The position numbers and the translations under genes were made by a program. Positions 1 to 8,036 of a stretch of DNA of 64,000 nt are shown one piece after another. This stretch comes from JAGQRJ01 sp041402045 (GTDB taxonomy: Bacteria > Planctomycetota > J058): the NCBI GenBank assembly GCA_041402045.1, contig JAWKSZ010000001.1, positions 239,866 to 303,865 on the forward strand. Reading direction: 5' to 3'. The notes beneath the pieces are model-generated. The model saw nothing but the letters and a program-made list of their open reading frames with translations. It ran no database searches and was not told the origin of the DNA. The number at the start of each line of letters is the position of its first letter. Positions within the stretch are counted from its first letter, which is position 1.

Positions 1-49
1 CGAGAGAGTCGTTGGCCACGCGCCATCCGTGGGCGGTCGCGGCGTTCAT
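1..49 (-). CDS. N-terminal fragment of an unidentified protein, cut by the window edge
   Basis: An ATG at 49-47 overlaps the TGA of the thioredoxin-like gene by four bases (ATGA), the usual arrangement of translationally coupled genes. Only about 16 codons are inside the window (starting MNAATAHGWRVANDS), too few to identify a family. No Shine-Dalgarno sequence of note precedes it, so the start rests on the overlap alone. Confidence 0.3.
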   Translation of the reverse strand, partial: MNAATAHGWRVANDSL

Positions 50-477
50 TCGCTGGACCCGCCGACCGCGGCCTCGATCGCTTGGATCAGGCTCTGCGGA
101 TCCCGGGCGCCCAAGCGCCCGACGACCTCGCCCTGGGGGTCGAGGAACAGGACCGTGGGGACGCCGTTCACGCCGTAGCGGGCGCGCAGCTCTTGGTTCT
201 GGTCACGCCCGGTGCAGTCCACGTAGATCGGGACCAGCGTCTTCGCGGCGGCGACGACGCCGTCGTCGCTAAGGGCGCCAGCTGCCAGCTGGCGGCAGGG
301 GCCTCACCAATCGGCGGTGAAGAACATCATCATGGGCAGGCCCTCGGCGCTGGCCTTGGCCATGCCCGCCTGGGGCTCCTCCCAATTCGCGATCTTGCCG
401 CGGTGGGAGCCGGTCCCGTGGGACCCGGTGCACGCGCTGAACGCTGCCACGGCGACGATCAGGGGGGAGTAGCGCAC
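46..477 (-). CDS. Thioredoxin-like lipoprotein with in-frame TGA at the first redox Cys (candidate selenoprotein)
   Basis: The reading frame runs 143 codons from GTG at 477, with AAAGGA upstream, to TGA at 48-46, interrupted only by TGA at 306-304 (codon 58). The N-terminus is a lipoprotein signal ending FSAC with Cys16 as the lipidation site, so it is predicted to be membrane-anchored outside the cytoplasm. The body is a thioredoxin fold: MMMFFTADW, then the TGA, then GPCRQL, and later the cis-Pro segment GVPTVLFLDPQGE. Thioredoxin-like proteins normally read WCxxC here, so the TGA replaces exactly the nucleophilic Cys, giving a possible UGPC site with Cys61 as partner. A hairpin that fits bacterial SECIS rules begins nine bases after the TGA. 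Seen: intact frame on both sides and the hairpin. Inferred: selenocysteine insertion. Alternatives are a substitution error (TGC read as TGA) or a fresh nonsense mutation. It lies downstream of the acyl-CoA dehydrogenase gene on the same strand with a 58-bp gap. Confidence 0.7.
276..294 (-). promoter_or_regulatory. SECIS-like hairpin just downstream of the in-frame TGA
   Basis: In the mRNA this is CGCCAGCU-GGC-AGCUGGCG, a perfect 8-bp stem closed by a three-base loop that starts with G. It begins 9 nt after the UGA and the loop begins 17 nt after it. Published bacterial SECIS rules call for a small stem-loop within the coding region, an apical loop with G in the first two positions and about 16-37 nt between UGA and loop; all are met. 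In E. coli fdhF the equivalent minihelix starts 11 nt after UGA. In GC-rich DNA chance hairpins are common, so the position matters more than the stem itself. Confidence 0.5.
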
Positions 478-535
478 GCTCGCGTCCTTTCTGCCCCCGC
501 AGGATCGCGGGGGCGACGGAGAGGATCTCCTGGGT

Positions 536-2275
536 CTACAGGATATCCCAGGTGTAGCCCTTGGTCTCGTACGTGCTCTCGGCCAACGCCTTGATCAGCT
601 CGTCGTCGTTCTGGTCGATCTTGCGGAAGTGCGCCGCGGCCCGCCGCTGGACCTGACCCCCGAACACCTGGGCCACCCACAGCTCGCGCTTGCAGGCGTC
701 GAGCCCGTGCTTCTCGATCGCGGCGGTGACCCGGCTCAGCACGCAGGCGAGCATGAACAGGTCGATCATGACGTCGGAGATCCGGCGCAGGGCGAACTGC
801 TTCTCGATGATCTTCTTGCCGTGCTTGCGCAGCACGCGGTCCGCCATGGCGGCGAGCGAGCGCACGTTGTCCTCGAACAGCTCGGCCTGGGGCCGCAGGG
901 ACACGTGGGTCTTGCTCAGGCTGTTGCGCAGCGAGTAGCCCGTGGCCCAGCTCGCGCGCTTGCGCGCGTAGTCGTAGAGCACGCCGAAGCCCTTGATCGG
1001 GTGGTCGAAGATCCCCTTGAGGGTGCTCTCCATTTCCCGCAGGCTCTGGCCCACGTCGTTCAGCGCGGTGAGCGCGATGAACAGGCGCAGCACGTCGTTG
1101 GTGCCCTCCCAGATCCGGTTGATCCGGCAGTCGCGCATCACGCGCTCGTAGGGCAGCTCGCGCATGTAGCCGGTGCCGCCCGAGGTCTGCAGCGCCTCGT
1201 CTGCGGTGCGCCACAGGGCCTCGCTGGAGAAGATCTTCACGATCGCGGCCTCGACCGAGTAGTCCTCGTAGCCCCGGTCCCCGAGCGCCGCGATCACGGT
1301 CACCGCGGCCTCGGTGGCGTAGCAGTCGACGACCATGCGCCCGATCTTCTGCTTGATCAGCCCGAACTCGCCGATCGCCCGCCCGAACTGCTTGCGCTCG
1401 GTGGCGTGGGCCGCCGCGAGCGCGATCAGCTTCTTCATGCCCCCGACCGCGCCGCCGCCGACGCCGGAGCGCCCGCTGTTGAGCACGTTCATCGCGACCT
1501 TGAACCCGCCGTGGAGCGGGCCGAGGAGGTTCTCCTTGGGGACCTTCACGTCCTCGAAGAACACGCTCGTGGTCGAGCTGGCCCGCAGGCCCATCTTGTC
1601 CTCGTGGGCGCCGATCGAGACCCCGGGCATGTCCTTGGTCACGATCAGGGCCGAGAGCTTGCCCCGGCTGTCCTGGGGGCCGGTCTTGGCGAACACCGTG
1701 AAGAAGTCCGCGATCCCGCCGTTGGTGATCCAGAGCTTGTTGCCGTTGAGCAGGAAGTGGTCGCCCTTGTCCTCGGCCACGGTCTTGACCGAGGCCGCGT
1801 CGGAGCCGGCCCCGGGCTCGGTCAGGCAGAAGGCGGCGATCATCTCGCCCGAGGCGAGCTTCTCGTAATACTTCGCCTTCTGCGCCGGGGTCCCGAACAG
1901 CTTCAGCCCGCGCATGCCGATCGAGCTGTGGGCGCCGATCGTCACCGCCAGCGAGGCGTCGTGGCGCGCGATCTGCTGCAGGGTGCGCGAGTAGGCCACG
2001 TTGCCGAAGTTCATCCCGCCCTGCTCCTCGGGCACGATCAGCCCGAACAGGCCGAACTCCTTGAGCTCCTCGATCACCTCCGGCGGGAGCTCACCGGCGA
2101 CGTCCCAGGCGCGGAACTCCTCGTCCCGGCCGTCGAGCATGGAGTCGATCGAGTCGCACACCGCGCTCAAGACCTCCGCCTGCTCGGGGGCGACCTCGGG
2201 GAAGGGGAAGAGCACGTCTTGCTCGATTCGGCCGCCGATCAACGAGCGCATGAAGCTGACGCCGGTATCGGTCAT
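536..2275 (-). CDS. Acyl-CoA dehydrogenase, long form (VLCAD/ACAD9-like)
   Basis: A 579-residue FAD-dependent acyl-CoA dehydrogenase that would introduce the trans-2 double bond in the first step of fatty acid beta-oxidation. The FAD/substrate signature CLTEPGAGSDAASVKT is followed by NGNKLWITNGG, both classical for the family. IWEGTNDVLRL near residue 390 holds the Glu expected to act as catalytic base in the VLCAD group. About 180 residues follow, longer than the roughly 380-residue short- and medium-chain enzymes, so it matches the long class with an extra C-terminal helical domain. The ATG at 2275 is preceded by GGAGG. It is divergent from the gene at 2367 across 91 bp. Chain-length specificity is an inference from length. 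Confidence 0.93.
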   Translation of the reverse strand: MTDTGVSFMRSLIGGRIEQDVLFPFPEVAPEQAEVLSAVCDSIDSMLDGRDEEFRAWDVAGELPPEVIEELKEFGLFGLIVPEEQGGMNFGNVAYSRTLQQIARHDASLAVTIGAHSSIGMRGLKLFGTPAQKAKYYEKLASGEMIAAFCLTEPGAGSDAASVKTVAEDKGDHFLLNGNKLWITNGGIADFFTVFAKTGPQDSRGKLSALIVTKDMPGVSIGAHEDKMGLRASSTTSVFFEDVKVPKENLLGPLHGGFKVAMNVLNSGRSGVGGGAVGGMKKLIALAAAHATERKQFGRAIGEFGLIKQKIGRMVVDCYATEAAVTVIAALGDRGYEDYSVEAAIVKIFSSEALWRTADEALQTSGGTGYMRELPYERVMRDCRINRIWEGTNDVLRLFIALTALNDVGQSLREMESTLKGIFDHPIKGFGVLYDYARKRASWATGYSLRNSLSKTHVSLRPQAELFEDNVRSLAAMADRVLRKHGKKIIEKQFALRRISDVMIDLFMLACVLSRVTAAIEKHGLDACKRELWVAQVFGGQVQRRAAAHFRKIDQNDDELIKALAESTYETKGYTWDIL

Positions 2276-2366
2276 GGACCACCTCCAGGGCCCCGAGCTT
2301 ACTCAAGACCTCCGGCGCGCGCTTCGCCGAGCGACGCGAGGACCTCCGGCGATGTAGCCTGAGCGC

Positions 2367-2978
2367 GTGACCGAGGACGCACTCGACCCCGAGGCCGCGG
2401 CGCTGCGCGCCCGCATGCACGCCGGCGCCTTGCCTCGGGCGCGGCTGGAGCTGGCCGATGCCCTGGGCCACCGCCCCAGCCGCCAGGCGCTGGGCCGCAA
2501 GGACCCCGAGCCCCCGGGCCCGTGGGACCCGCCCGCCCCAGAGCCGACCCTCGAAGCCTGGGGCCGTCGCGTGGGCCGCTTCGGCGGGGCGATCATGCTC
2601 CGCGTGGGGACCGCGCTGTGCCGGCACGCCCTGGCCCAGGGGGAGCCGGCCCCCGAGCTGAGCCAGGGCCTCGCCGCCGCCGACCGTTTCCTGGGCAACC
2701 CCGCGGAGCCCGGGCCCGACCTCGAGGAGGCCGCCAAGCGAGCGGCCCGCGCGACCCTCACGCTGGGGCCCGACGCCCCGACGCGAAAGCTAGGGCTCAC
2801 GCTCCTCCCGCTGCTGCGGGCCATGCTCGACGTGCGCCGCGCGGGGGTGCCCGATCAGGAGCAGCTCAAGGCGCACTACCTGCGGCTGCTCGAGCAGGCC
2901 GCGACCCTCGGGCTCGAGCTCGAGGCCCTCGAGGCCGCGGTCCGCGCCGAGGTCGTCGCCTGGGCGCTGGCGGAGTAG
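2367..2978 (+). CDS. Hypothetical helical protein
   Basis: A 203-residue protein starting with GTG, a few bases after a TAGCCT that could be a -10 box. It is Ala/Leu/Arg-rich and almost entirely predicted helical, with no signal peptide or membrane span. The early segment HAGALPRARLELADALGH resembles short helical-repeat segments that recur in uncharacterised myxobacterial and planctomycete proteins; this resemblance is from memory. No catalytic motif is visible. It is transcribed away from the acyl-CoA dehydrogenase gene and converges on the methyltransferase gene with 20 bp between stops. Function unknown. Confidence 0.75.
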   Translation: MTEDALDPEAAALRARMHAGALPRARLELADALGHRPSRQALGRKDPEPPGPWDPPAPEPTLEAWGRRVGRFGGAIMLRVGTALCRHALAQGEPAPELSQGLAAADRFLGNPAEPGPDLEEAAKRAARATLTLGPDAPTRKLGLTLLPLLRAMLDVRRAGVPDQEQLKAHYLRLLEQAATLGLELEALEAAVRAEVVAWALAE

Positions 2979-2998
2979 CTAGCTCCTCGGGCTGTGCG

Positions 2999-3682
2999 TC
3001 AGCGGTTGCGGGCGATCAAGGCCAGGGTCCCCAGCTCGCGCCGGAAGCGCGCCTCGCGGGCCTGCTTCTCCGCGGGCCAGCTCGGGTCCACCGGCCGCGG
3101 GTCGAAGCAGCGGAAGCTGCGGGTGACCTCGAAGCCTGCGGCCTCGAGGGCGGCCTGCCAGCCCGCCTCCGAGAGCAGGGTCATGGGCACGCCCATGCGC
3201 TCCGGCCAGCCATGGCAGGTGTCGTTCTCCTCGTAGAAGTCGGTGCCCACGATCAGGGTCCCGCCGGGCTCGAGCACACGGCGCACCTCGCGCAGGGCTG
3301 CGTCGAGGTCGAGGGCGTAATAGAGCGCCTCGAAGCTGAAGCCGTGGGCGAAGTGCCCGTCGGGCCAGGGCAGGTCGTGGAACTCGGCCACCCTGAACTC
3401 GATCCGGTCGAGGTTCGCCGACTGCTCCCGCGCGCGGGCGATCATGTCCGGGGAGGCGTCGACGCCGTAGCACCAGCCGGTGGCGCCGGCGCGGGCGTGC
3501 AGCGCGCGGGTCGCCCAGCCGTTGCCGCAGCCCAGGTCGACCAGGCGCTGCCCCGGCTGCACCGGGACTGCGGCCAGGGCGTCCCGCGCGCGCGCGCCAT
3601 GACCGACCTCCATACGCTCGGCGTCGCCCTGCTGGGCCCAGCGGTCGAAGAGCTGTGCGGTCGGGCTCAAGCCGTCGGTCAT
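2999..3682 (-). CDS. Class I SAM-dependent methyltransferase
   Basis: A 227-residue cytoplasmic methyltransferase of the UbiE/type 11 sort. VDLGCGNGWATR is motif I, which binds S-adenosylmethionine; YGVDASPDMIARAR is the acidic end of beta-2; FSFEALYYALD and LREVRRVLEPGGTLIVG give the post-I and motif III strands. The open frame extends further upstream, but the ATG at 3682 has AGGAGG five bases before it and gives the natural N-terminus MTDGLSPTAQLFDRWA. The substrate cannot be told. Neighbours run in the opposite direction on both sides, so it appears to be a single-gene unit. Confidence 0.88.
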   Translation of the reverse strand: MTDGLSPTAQLFDRWAQQGDAERMEVGHGARARDALAAVPVQPGQRLVDLGCGNGWATRALHARAGATGWCYGVDASPDMIARAREQSANLDRIEFRVAEFHDLPWPDGHFAHGFSFEALYYALDLDAALREVRRVLEPGGTLIVGTDFYEENDTCHGWPERMGVPMTLLSEAGWQAALEAAGFEVTRSFRCFDPRPVDPSWPAEKQAREARFRRELGTLALIARNR

Positions 3683-3867
3683 GCGACCTCCTGGCCCCAT
3701 TGAACGGGCTGGGGCTGACCGACGCGAGCTTCGCCGCACCCCCTGGATCTGGGCAGTCGGTTCGCCCTGATGCGGCCGAGAAAAGGAGCGGCGGCCCTAA
3801 GCAATTTGGCCACAACGCCTTAAGCTGAGGCACGTCCGGTGCTCCGTCCTGGCCGAGGAGGACGGAC

Positions 3868-6273
3868 ATGAGCCGTTTGCTGTGGACCCTGGCGACCCTG
3901 ACCGCGCTCGCGCCCTGGGCGCGGGCCGACGTGCACCAGGTGCCGAACCCCAAGGGGCCGCTGTTCGGCCGGACCGTGGTCCTGAGCCCGGGCCATGGCT
4001 ACCAGCTCCTCAACGGCAACTGGGTCTGGCAGCGACCGCTGCTCCACGACATTCGCGAGGGGATCCACACCAACGAGATCCTGTCCGAGGCCGCGCGGCA
4101 CCTGGCCAACGCCGGCGCGCGGGTCGAGGTGTGCCGCGAGCGCAGCTACCAGGCCCACGAGGTGATCGTCGACGACGACGACCCAGGGTTCGCGGTGACC
4201 GGGAGCTGGACCGCCTCGAGCTTCGCCCCGGCGCGCTTCCGCGCGGGCTACCGCTACGCCGCCGTCGCCGCCCAGGAGACCGCCACCGCGAGCTTCACCC
4301 CGACCCTGCCCGAGGCCGGGCTGTATCCGGTCTACGTCTGGTTCACCCAGGGCGCGAACCGCGCCGCGGACGCCTTGTTCCGCGTGCACCACGCCGGCGG
4401 GGTGAGCGAGGTGCGGCTGACCCAGAAGGTCATGGGCGACCACTGGGCGTTCCTCGGCGAGTGGGGCTTCGAGGCGGGGACCGCGGGCAAGGTCGTGCTC
4501 TCGAACCAGGGCGGCGACCCCACGAGCTTCGTGATCGCCGACGCGGTGCGCTTCGGCGGAGGCGTGGGCGCCTCCGGCCAGCCCCGCTGGCGCGAGGACG
4601 CCAAGGCGTACCTGAACTACAAGGGCTTCCCCTCGACCCTCGGCAGCGTCACGATCCGCCCGGCCTACGCCGAGTGGCTCGCGGGCTGGACCGGCGGCGC
4701 CTACGACGACAGTTTTCGCTTCGTGGCGCTCCACACCAACGCCGGCGGCGGCACGGGCACGATCAACTTCAGCTACGGCAACGGGCGCAACGGGATCGGC
4801 CCCGCCGGCCGGCACCCCACGGCCCTCGTCGCCGCGAGTGACCGCCTGCGCGACCTGGTGCAGGACGAGCTGATCGAGGCCTTCCGCGCCGACTTCGACC
4901 CCGCCTGGCGCGACCGCGGCCGCGGCTTCGCCAACTTCGGCCAGCTCCGCGAGAACCTGGGCATGCCGAGCTGCATGCTCGAGCTCGCGTTCCACGACCA
5001 CCCCGACGACGCGGCGCACCTGCGCAACCCGGCCTTCCGCACCGCCGCGGCCCGGGCGATCTACAAGGGCGTGCTCGCGAGCTTCGACCCCAGCCTCAGC
5101 GTCGCGCCTCTGCCTCCCACCGGCCTGCGCCTGGAGAACCTCGGCAACGGCGAGCTCCGCGTGAGCTGGGAGGGCGCCACCGACCGCCTCGAGCCCACGG
5201 CGACCCCGACCGGGTTCAAGGTCTACACCAGCAAGAACGGCTGGGCCTTCGACGACGGCGTCGAGGTCCTGGGCACGAGCCACGTGCTCACCGGCCTCGC
5301 CCCCGGGCAGCGGGTGTTCGTGCGGGTCAGCGCCACCAACCCCGGCGGCGAGAGCCTCCCCGGCCGCGTGGGCGGCGCGCGGGTCGGCGATCCGCGGGCG
5401 CGGGTCCTGGTGGTCGACGGCTTCACCCGGCTCTACCGCTTCACCCACGACAACTGGGCCACCCGCTACCGCTACGACGACGTGCGCGAGCACCTCGACG
5501 CCCTCGCGGGCGCCGTGCCCGCCGAGGCGGCGGTCGACTACGCCGAGCACGACCGCGTCGGCGCCGCGGTGGCGCTCACGGACTACGCGCTGGTCGACTG
5601 GCTGCTCGGGCGCGAGAGCAGCCAGGACCGGACCTTCGACCCGGCGGAGCAGCAGGCGGTGACCGCCTACCTCCAGGCCGGCGGCAAGCTCCTGGTGAGC
5701 GGGACCGAGGTCGCCTGGGACCTCGGCGCCCGCAGCGGCGGGGTCGGGTTCCTCGACCAGCAGCTCGGCGCGAGCTACGTGGGCGACGACGCCGGTGTGT
5801 TCGTGGCCAAGCCGGCGCCCCAGGGCCCCTTCGCCGCGCTCCCCACCCTGAACTTCGGCAACGGCCGCTACGTGCCCCTGACTCCGGACGTGCTCGCCCC
5901 GAGCTCCGGCGCCGAGGTGCTCCTGAGCTACGAGACGACCGGCGCCCCCACCGCCGGGGTGGGGATCAAGGAGCGCGTGGTGACCCTCGGGTTCCCCCTC
6001 GAGAGCGTGGGCGACCCGGGCCAGCGCGCCCAGCTCATGGTCGCGGTGGTCGACTACCTCGACCCCGACCTGACCCTGCCTGCGCCGCCGCCGCCGCCGA
6101 CGACGCCCCCGGGCACGACGGCCCCGCCCGCGACGAACCCGCCCCCGGCGACGAACCCGCCCCCGACGGGGCCCCCGAAGTCGCAAGGCGGCTGCCAGCT
6201 CGGCGAGGGCGGCGCGCCGTGGCCGCTCGCGCTCCTGCTGCTGTTGCTCGCGCTCCGGCGACGCGAGGGGTAG
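3868..6273 (+). CDS. Secreted N-acetylmuramoyl-L-alanine amidase with FN3 domain and MYXO-CTERM-like tail
   Basis: An 801-residue exported protein expected to cleave the amide bond between MurNAc and the stem peptide of peptidoglycan. Signal peptide 1-20 ends ARA. The Amidase_3 zinc site is visible as His43 in VLSPGHGYQ, Glu in HTNEILSEAARHL, His in FVALHTNAGGG and the catalytic Glu in CMLELAFHDHPDDA. The catalytic domain is split by an insert at about residues 100-225 that resembles a golvesin/Xly carbohydrate-binding module (YPVYVWFTQG). A fibronectin type III domain follows at about 412-500, then an unassigned alpha/beta region to about 720. A Pro/Thr linker leads to a C-terminal GGCQLGEGG, one membrane span and RRR. 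That tail is like the MYXO-CTERM cell-surface sorting signal, whose conserved Cys sits just before the span. GAGGAGG precedes the ATG. The first heptamer array starts right after its stop. Confidence 0.87.
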   Translation: MSRLLWTLATLTALAPWARADVHQVPNPKGPLFGRTVVLSPGHGYQLLNGNWVWQRPLLHDIREGIHTNEILSEAARHLANAGARVEVCRERSYQAHEVIVDDDDPGFAVTGSWTASSFAPARFRAGYRYAAVAAQETATASFTPTLPEAGLYPVYVWFTQGANRAADALFRVHHAGGVSEVRLTQKVMGDHWAFLGEWGFEAGTAGKVVLSNQGGDPTSFVIADAVRFGGGVGASGQPRWREDAKAYLNYKGFPSTLGSVTIRPAYAEWLAGWTGGAYDDSFRFVALHTNAGGGTGTINFSYGNGRNGIGPAGRHPTALVAASDRLRDLVQDELIEAFRADFDPAWRDRGRGFANFGQLRENLGMPSCMLELAFHDHPDDAAHLRNPAFRTAAARAIYKGVLASFDPSLSVAPLPPTGLRLENLGNGELRVSWEGATDRLEPTATPTGFKVYTSKNGWAFDDGVEVLGTSHVLTGLAPGQRVFVRVSATNPGGESLPGRVGGARVGDPRARVLVVDGFTRLYRFTHDNWATRYRYDDVREHLDALAGAVPAEAAVDYAEHDRVGAAVALTDYALVDWLLGRESSQDRTFDPAEQQAVTAYLQAGGKLLVSGTEVAWDLGARSGGVGFLDQQLGASYVGDDAGVFVAKPAPQGPFAALPTLNFGNGRYVPLTPDVLAPSSGAEVLLSYETTGAPTAGVGIKERVVTLGFPLESVGDPGQRAQLMVAVVDYLDPDLTLPAPPPPPTTPPGTTAPPATNPPPATNPPPTGPPKSQGGCQLGEGGAPWPLALLLLLLALRRREG

Positions 6274-6274
6274 G

Positions 6275-6565
6275 AGCTGGTTGCTGTGGTTCGGGGGGAC
6301 TGGTTGCTGGTTGCTGGTTTGAGGTGACTGGTTGCTGGTTGCTGGTTTGGAGTGACTGGTTGCTGGTTGCTGGTTTGAGGTGACTGGTTGCTGGTTGCTG
6401 GTTTGGAGTGACTGGTTGCTGGTTGCTGGCTCGGGGTGACTGGTTGCTGGTTGCTGGTTTGGAGTGACTGGTTGTTGGCTGCTGGTTTGGGGTGACTGGT
6501 TGTTGCTGCTGGTTTGGTGATCATTGCTGGTTGTTGGTTTGGGGTGACTGGTTGTTGGTTTGGAG
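6275..6565 (+). repeat. Heptamer-based tandem array 1 (TTGCTGG phase, 28-nt higher-order unit)
   Basis: Begins one base after the amidase stop codon. From 6298 to 6521 there are eight consecutive 28-nt units of the form GACTGGTTGCTGGTTGCTGG followed by TTTGAGGT, TTTGGAGT or close variants. The third-quarter variants alternate between successive copies. Two shorter, decayed copies follow to 6565. Since 28 is four times seven, the TTGCTGG heptamer phase is kept from unit to unit. The complementary strand reads AACCAGC and runs on from the 3' end of the decayed four-helix-bundle gene. Long apparent ORFs across it (NQQPVTP or LLVAGC repeats) are artefacts of the period and are not genes. Confidence 0.95.
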
Positions 6566-6594
6566 CGCCCCTTGCGGGGGCCTCCTGGGGAGTC

Positions 6595-6918
6595 TCAGCT
6601 TCGCCGGGCGAGGCTGGATCGCGGCTCCGAGGCGTTGGAGGGTTTTTGGTCTGTTTGCTTCCTGGGAGGCTGTAGGCTTCGAGGAGGGCGGCGCTGCGTG
6701 GGCTGGGCGGCGGAGCCGTAGGCGAGTTGAAGTGTCGTCGTCGGTTGCCTCCGCTGCTGCCTTGCGCCTCGGCGAGGTTGAGGGCGATGCTCTCGGTTGC
6801 GCGGGTGAGTTGTCTGCGGAGGTCGGCTGGGATCTTGTCCCGACGTGGTGGACCCACCGCGGCGACTTCGAGGGCCTTCTCGAAGGCTTGAGTCGTTGGT
6901 GGGGGAAGGGCCAGCCAT
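6595..6918 (-). pseudogene. Decayed four-helix-bundle protein gene (S23/IVS family, related to bAvd)
   Basis: Starting from ATG 6918-6916, pieces of a TIGR02436-type four-helix-bundle protein can be read only by switching frame. FEKALEVAAV and RRDKIPADLRRQLTRATESI, continuing ALNLAEAQGSSGGNRRRHF, are in one frame; QLAYGSAA is in a second; SAALLEAYSL in a third; LQRLGAAI near the end shifts again. At least three shifts in about 320 bp argue for a pseudogene, unless the local consensus is poor. The family includes proteins encoded by 23S rRNA intervening sequences and the accessory variability determinant (Avd) of diversity-generating retroelements. No reverse transcriptase or rRNA is present here. 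It sits between the two heptamer arrays, its coding strand running into array 1. Confidence 0.7.
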
Positions 6919-6920
6919 GT

Positions 6921-7023
6921 GGATCGTCCGATCGTTCTCGGAGCCCGCCCCAGTGCGAGCTCTCACCCTGGAGCGAAGCGCTGGGAGCCGCACTGGGGCG
7001 GGCGGAGAACGATCGGACGATCC
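6921..7023. repeat. 103-bp imperfect palindrome
   Basis: The left arm 6921-6957 and right arm 6989-7023 pair as a 19-bp perfect stem (GGATCGTCCGATCGTTCTC), a small asymmetric internal loop (GGAG opposite CG) and a further 14-bp stem (CCCGCCCCAGTGCG). The 31-base centre can itself pair partly (CTC-A-CCC with GGGAG). It lies immediately upstream of the ATG of the decayed four-helix-bundle gene. It could be a MITE or REP-like element, or a structured leader. The stretch 7024-7278 beyond it shows no convincing gene. Confidence 0.9.
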
Positions 7024-7278
7024 AATACGGCTGCGCGTCGCGGTGCGCCTGCGGTTCCTGGCGTCCTCTACGTCCCGGCGTAATTCAGGCCGCAAGCTCC
7101 GCCGATTCGAATATCGTGAAGGGCCTGACAGACCCGGGCGGAGGAGCCCCCGGATGAACCCCCCCGCCCCTGCCCTCGGTTGGCGGCTCGCAACGAACAC
7201 ATGGAGGCCCCGTCCCCGGGTGGCGAGGAGGACCCCTGCCACGGGACGTCCGACGGAACGAGCGGGACGGGTCCCATA

Positions 7279-8029
7279 GCAACCGGAGTCCCGGGCTCAG
7301 CGAACCAGCAACCAGAGTCCCGGGTCCACCGAACCAGCAACCGGAGTCCCGGCCTCTGCGAACCAGCAACCAGAGTCCCGGGTCCACCGAACCAGCAACC
7401 GGAGTCCCGGCCTCTGCGAACCAGCAACCAGCAAACCAGCAACCAGCAACCAGCAACCAGCAACCAGCAACCAGCAACCAGCAACCAGCAACCATAAATC
7501 CAGCAACCAGCAACCAGCAACCAGCAACCAGCAACCAGCAACCAGCAACCAGCAACCAGCAACCAGCAACCAGCAACCAGCAACCAGCAACCAGCAACCA
7601 GCAACCAGCAACCAGCAACCAGCAACCAGCAACCAGCAACCAGCAACCAGCAACCAGCAACCAGCAACCAGGCAACCAGCAACCAGCAACCAGCAACCAG
7701 CAACCAGCAACCAGCAACCAGCAACCAGCAACCAGCAACCAGCAACCAGCAACCAGCAACCAGCAACCAGCAACCAGCAACCAGCAACCAGCAACCAGCA
7801 ACCAGCAACCAGCAACCAGCAACCAGCAACCAGCAACCAGCAACCAGCAACCAACCCAGCAACCAGCAACCAGCAACCAGCAACCAGCAACCAGCAACCA
7901 GCAACCAGCAACCAGCAACCAGCAACCAGCAACCAGCAACCAGCAACCAGCAACCAGCAACCAGCAACCAGCAACCAGCAACCAGCAACCAGCAACCAGC
8001 GAACCGGAGTCCCGGGGCTCTGCGAGGAA
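7279..8029 (+). repeat. Heptamer tandem array 2 (AACCAGC phase, about 80 copies)
   Basis: Four 29-nt units (GAACCAGCAACC followed by AGAGTCCCGGGTCCACC or GGAGTCCCGGCCTCTGC, strictly alternating) occupy 7302-7417, after a partial copy at 7279-7301. From 7418 to 8000 the heptamer AACCAGC repeats almost without change, about 83 copies over 583 bp. The interruptions are an extra A near 7434, a degenerate AACCATAAATC near 7490, an extra G near 7671 and CCAACCCAGC near 7850. A last partial 29-nt unit (GAACCGGAGTCCCGG) closes the array at 8001-8029. It ends 8 bp from the pepN stop. Orientation is opposite to array 1. Copy number may be misassembled in a tract this uniform. Confidence 0.95.
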
Positions 8030-8036
8030 CCAGTCC

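Noticed and set aside
3820..6186. 788-residue minus-strand ORF opposite the amidase gene
   Set aside because: Shadow frame of high-GC DNA with low-complexity composition; the plus-strand amidase has conserved catalytic residues.
6492..7157. Plus-strand ORF across the S23 region
   Set aside because: No family similarity, whereas the opposite strand contains clear S23-family segments.
7279..8029. CRISPR array
   Set aside because: Repeats are 7 or 29 nt with no unique spacers of constant length, and no cas genes are present.
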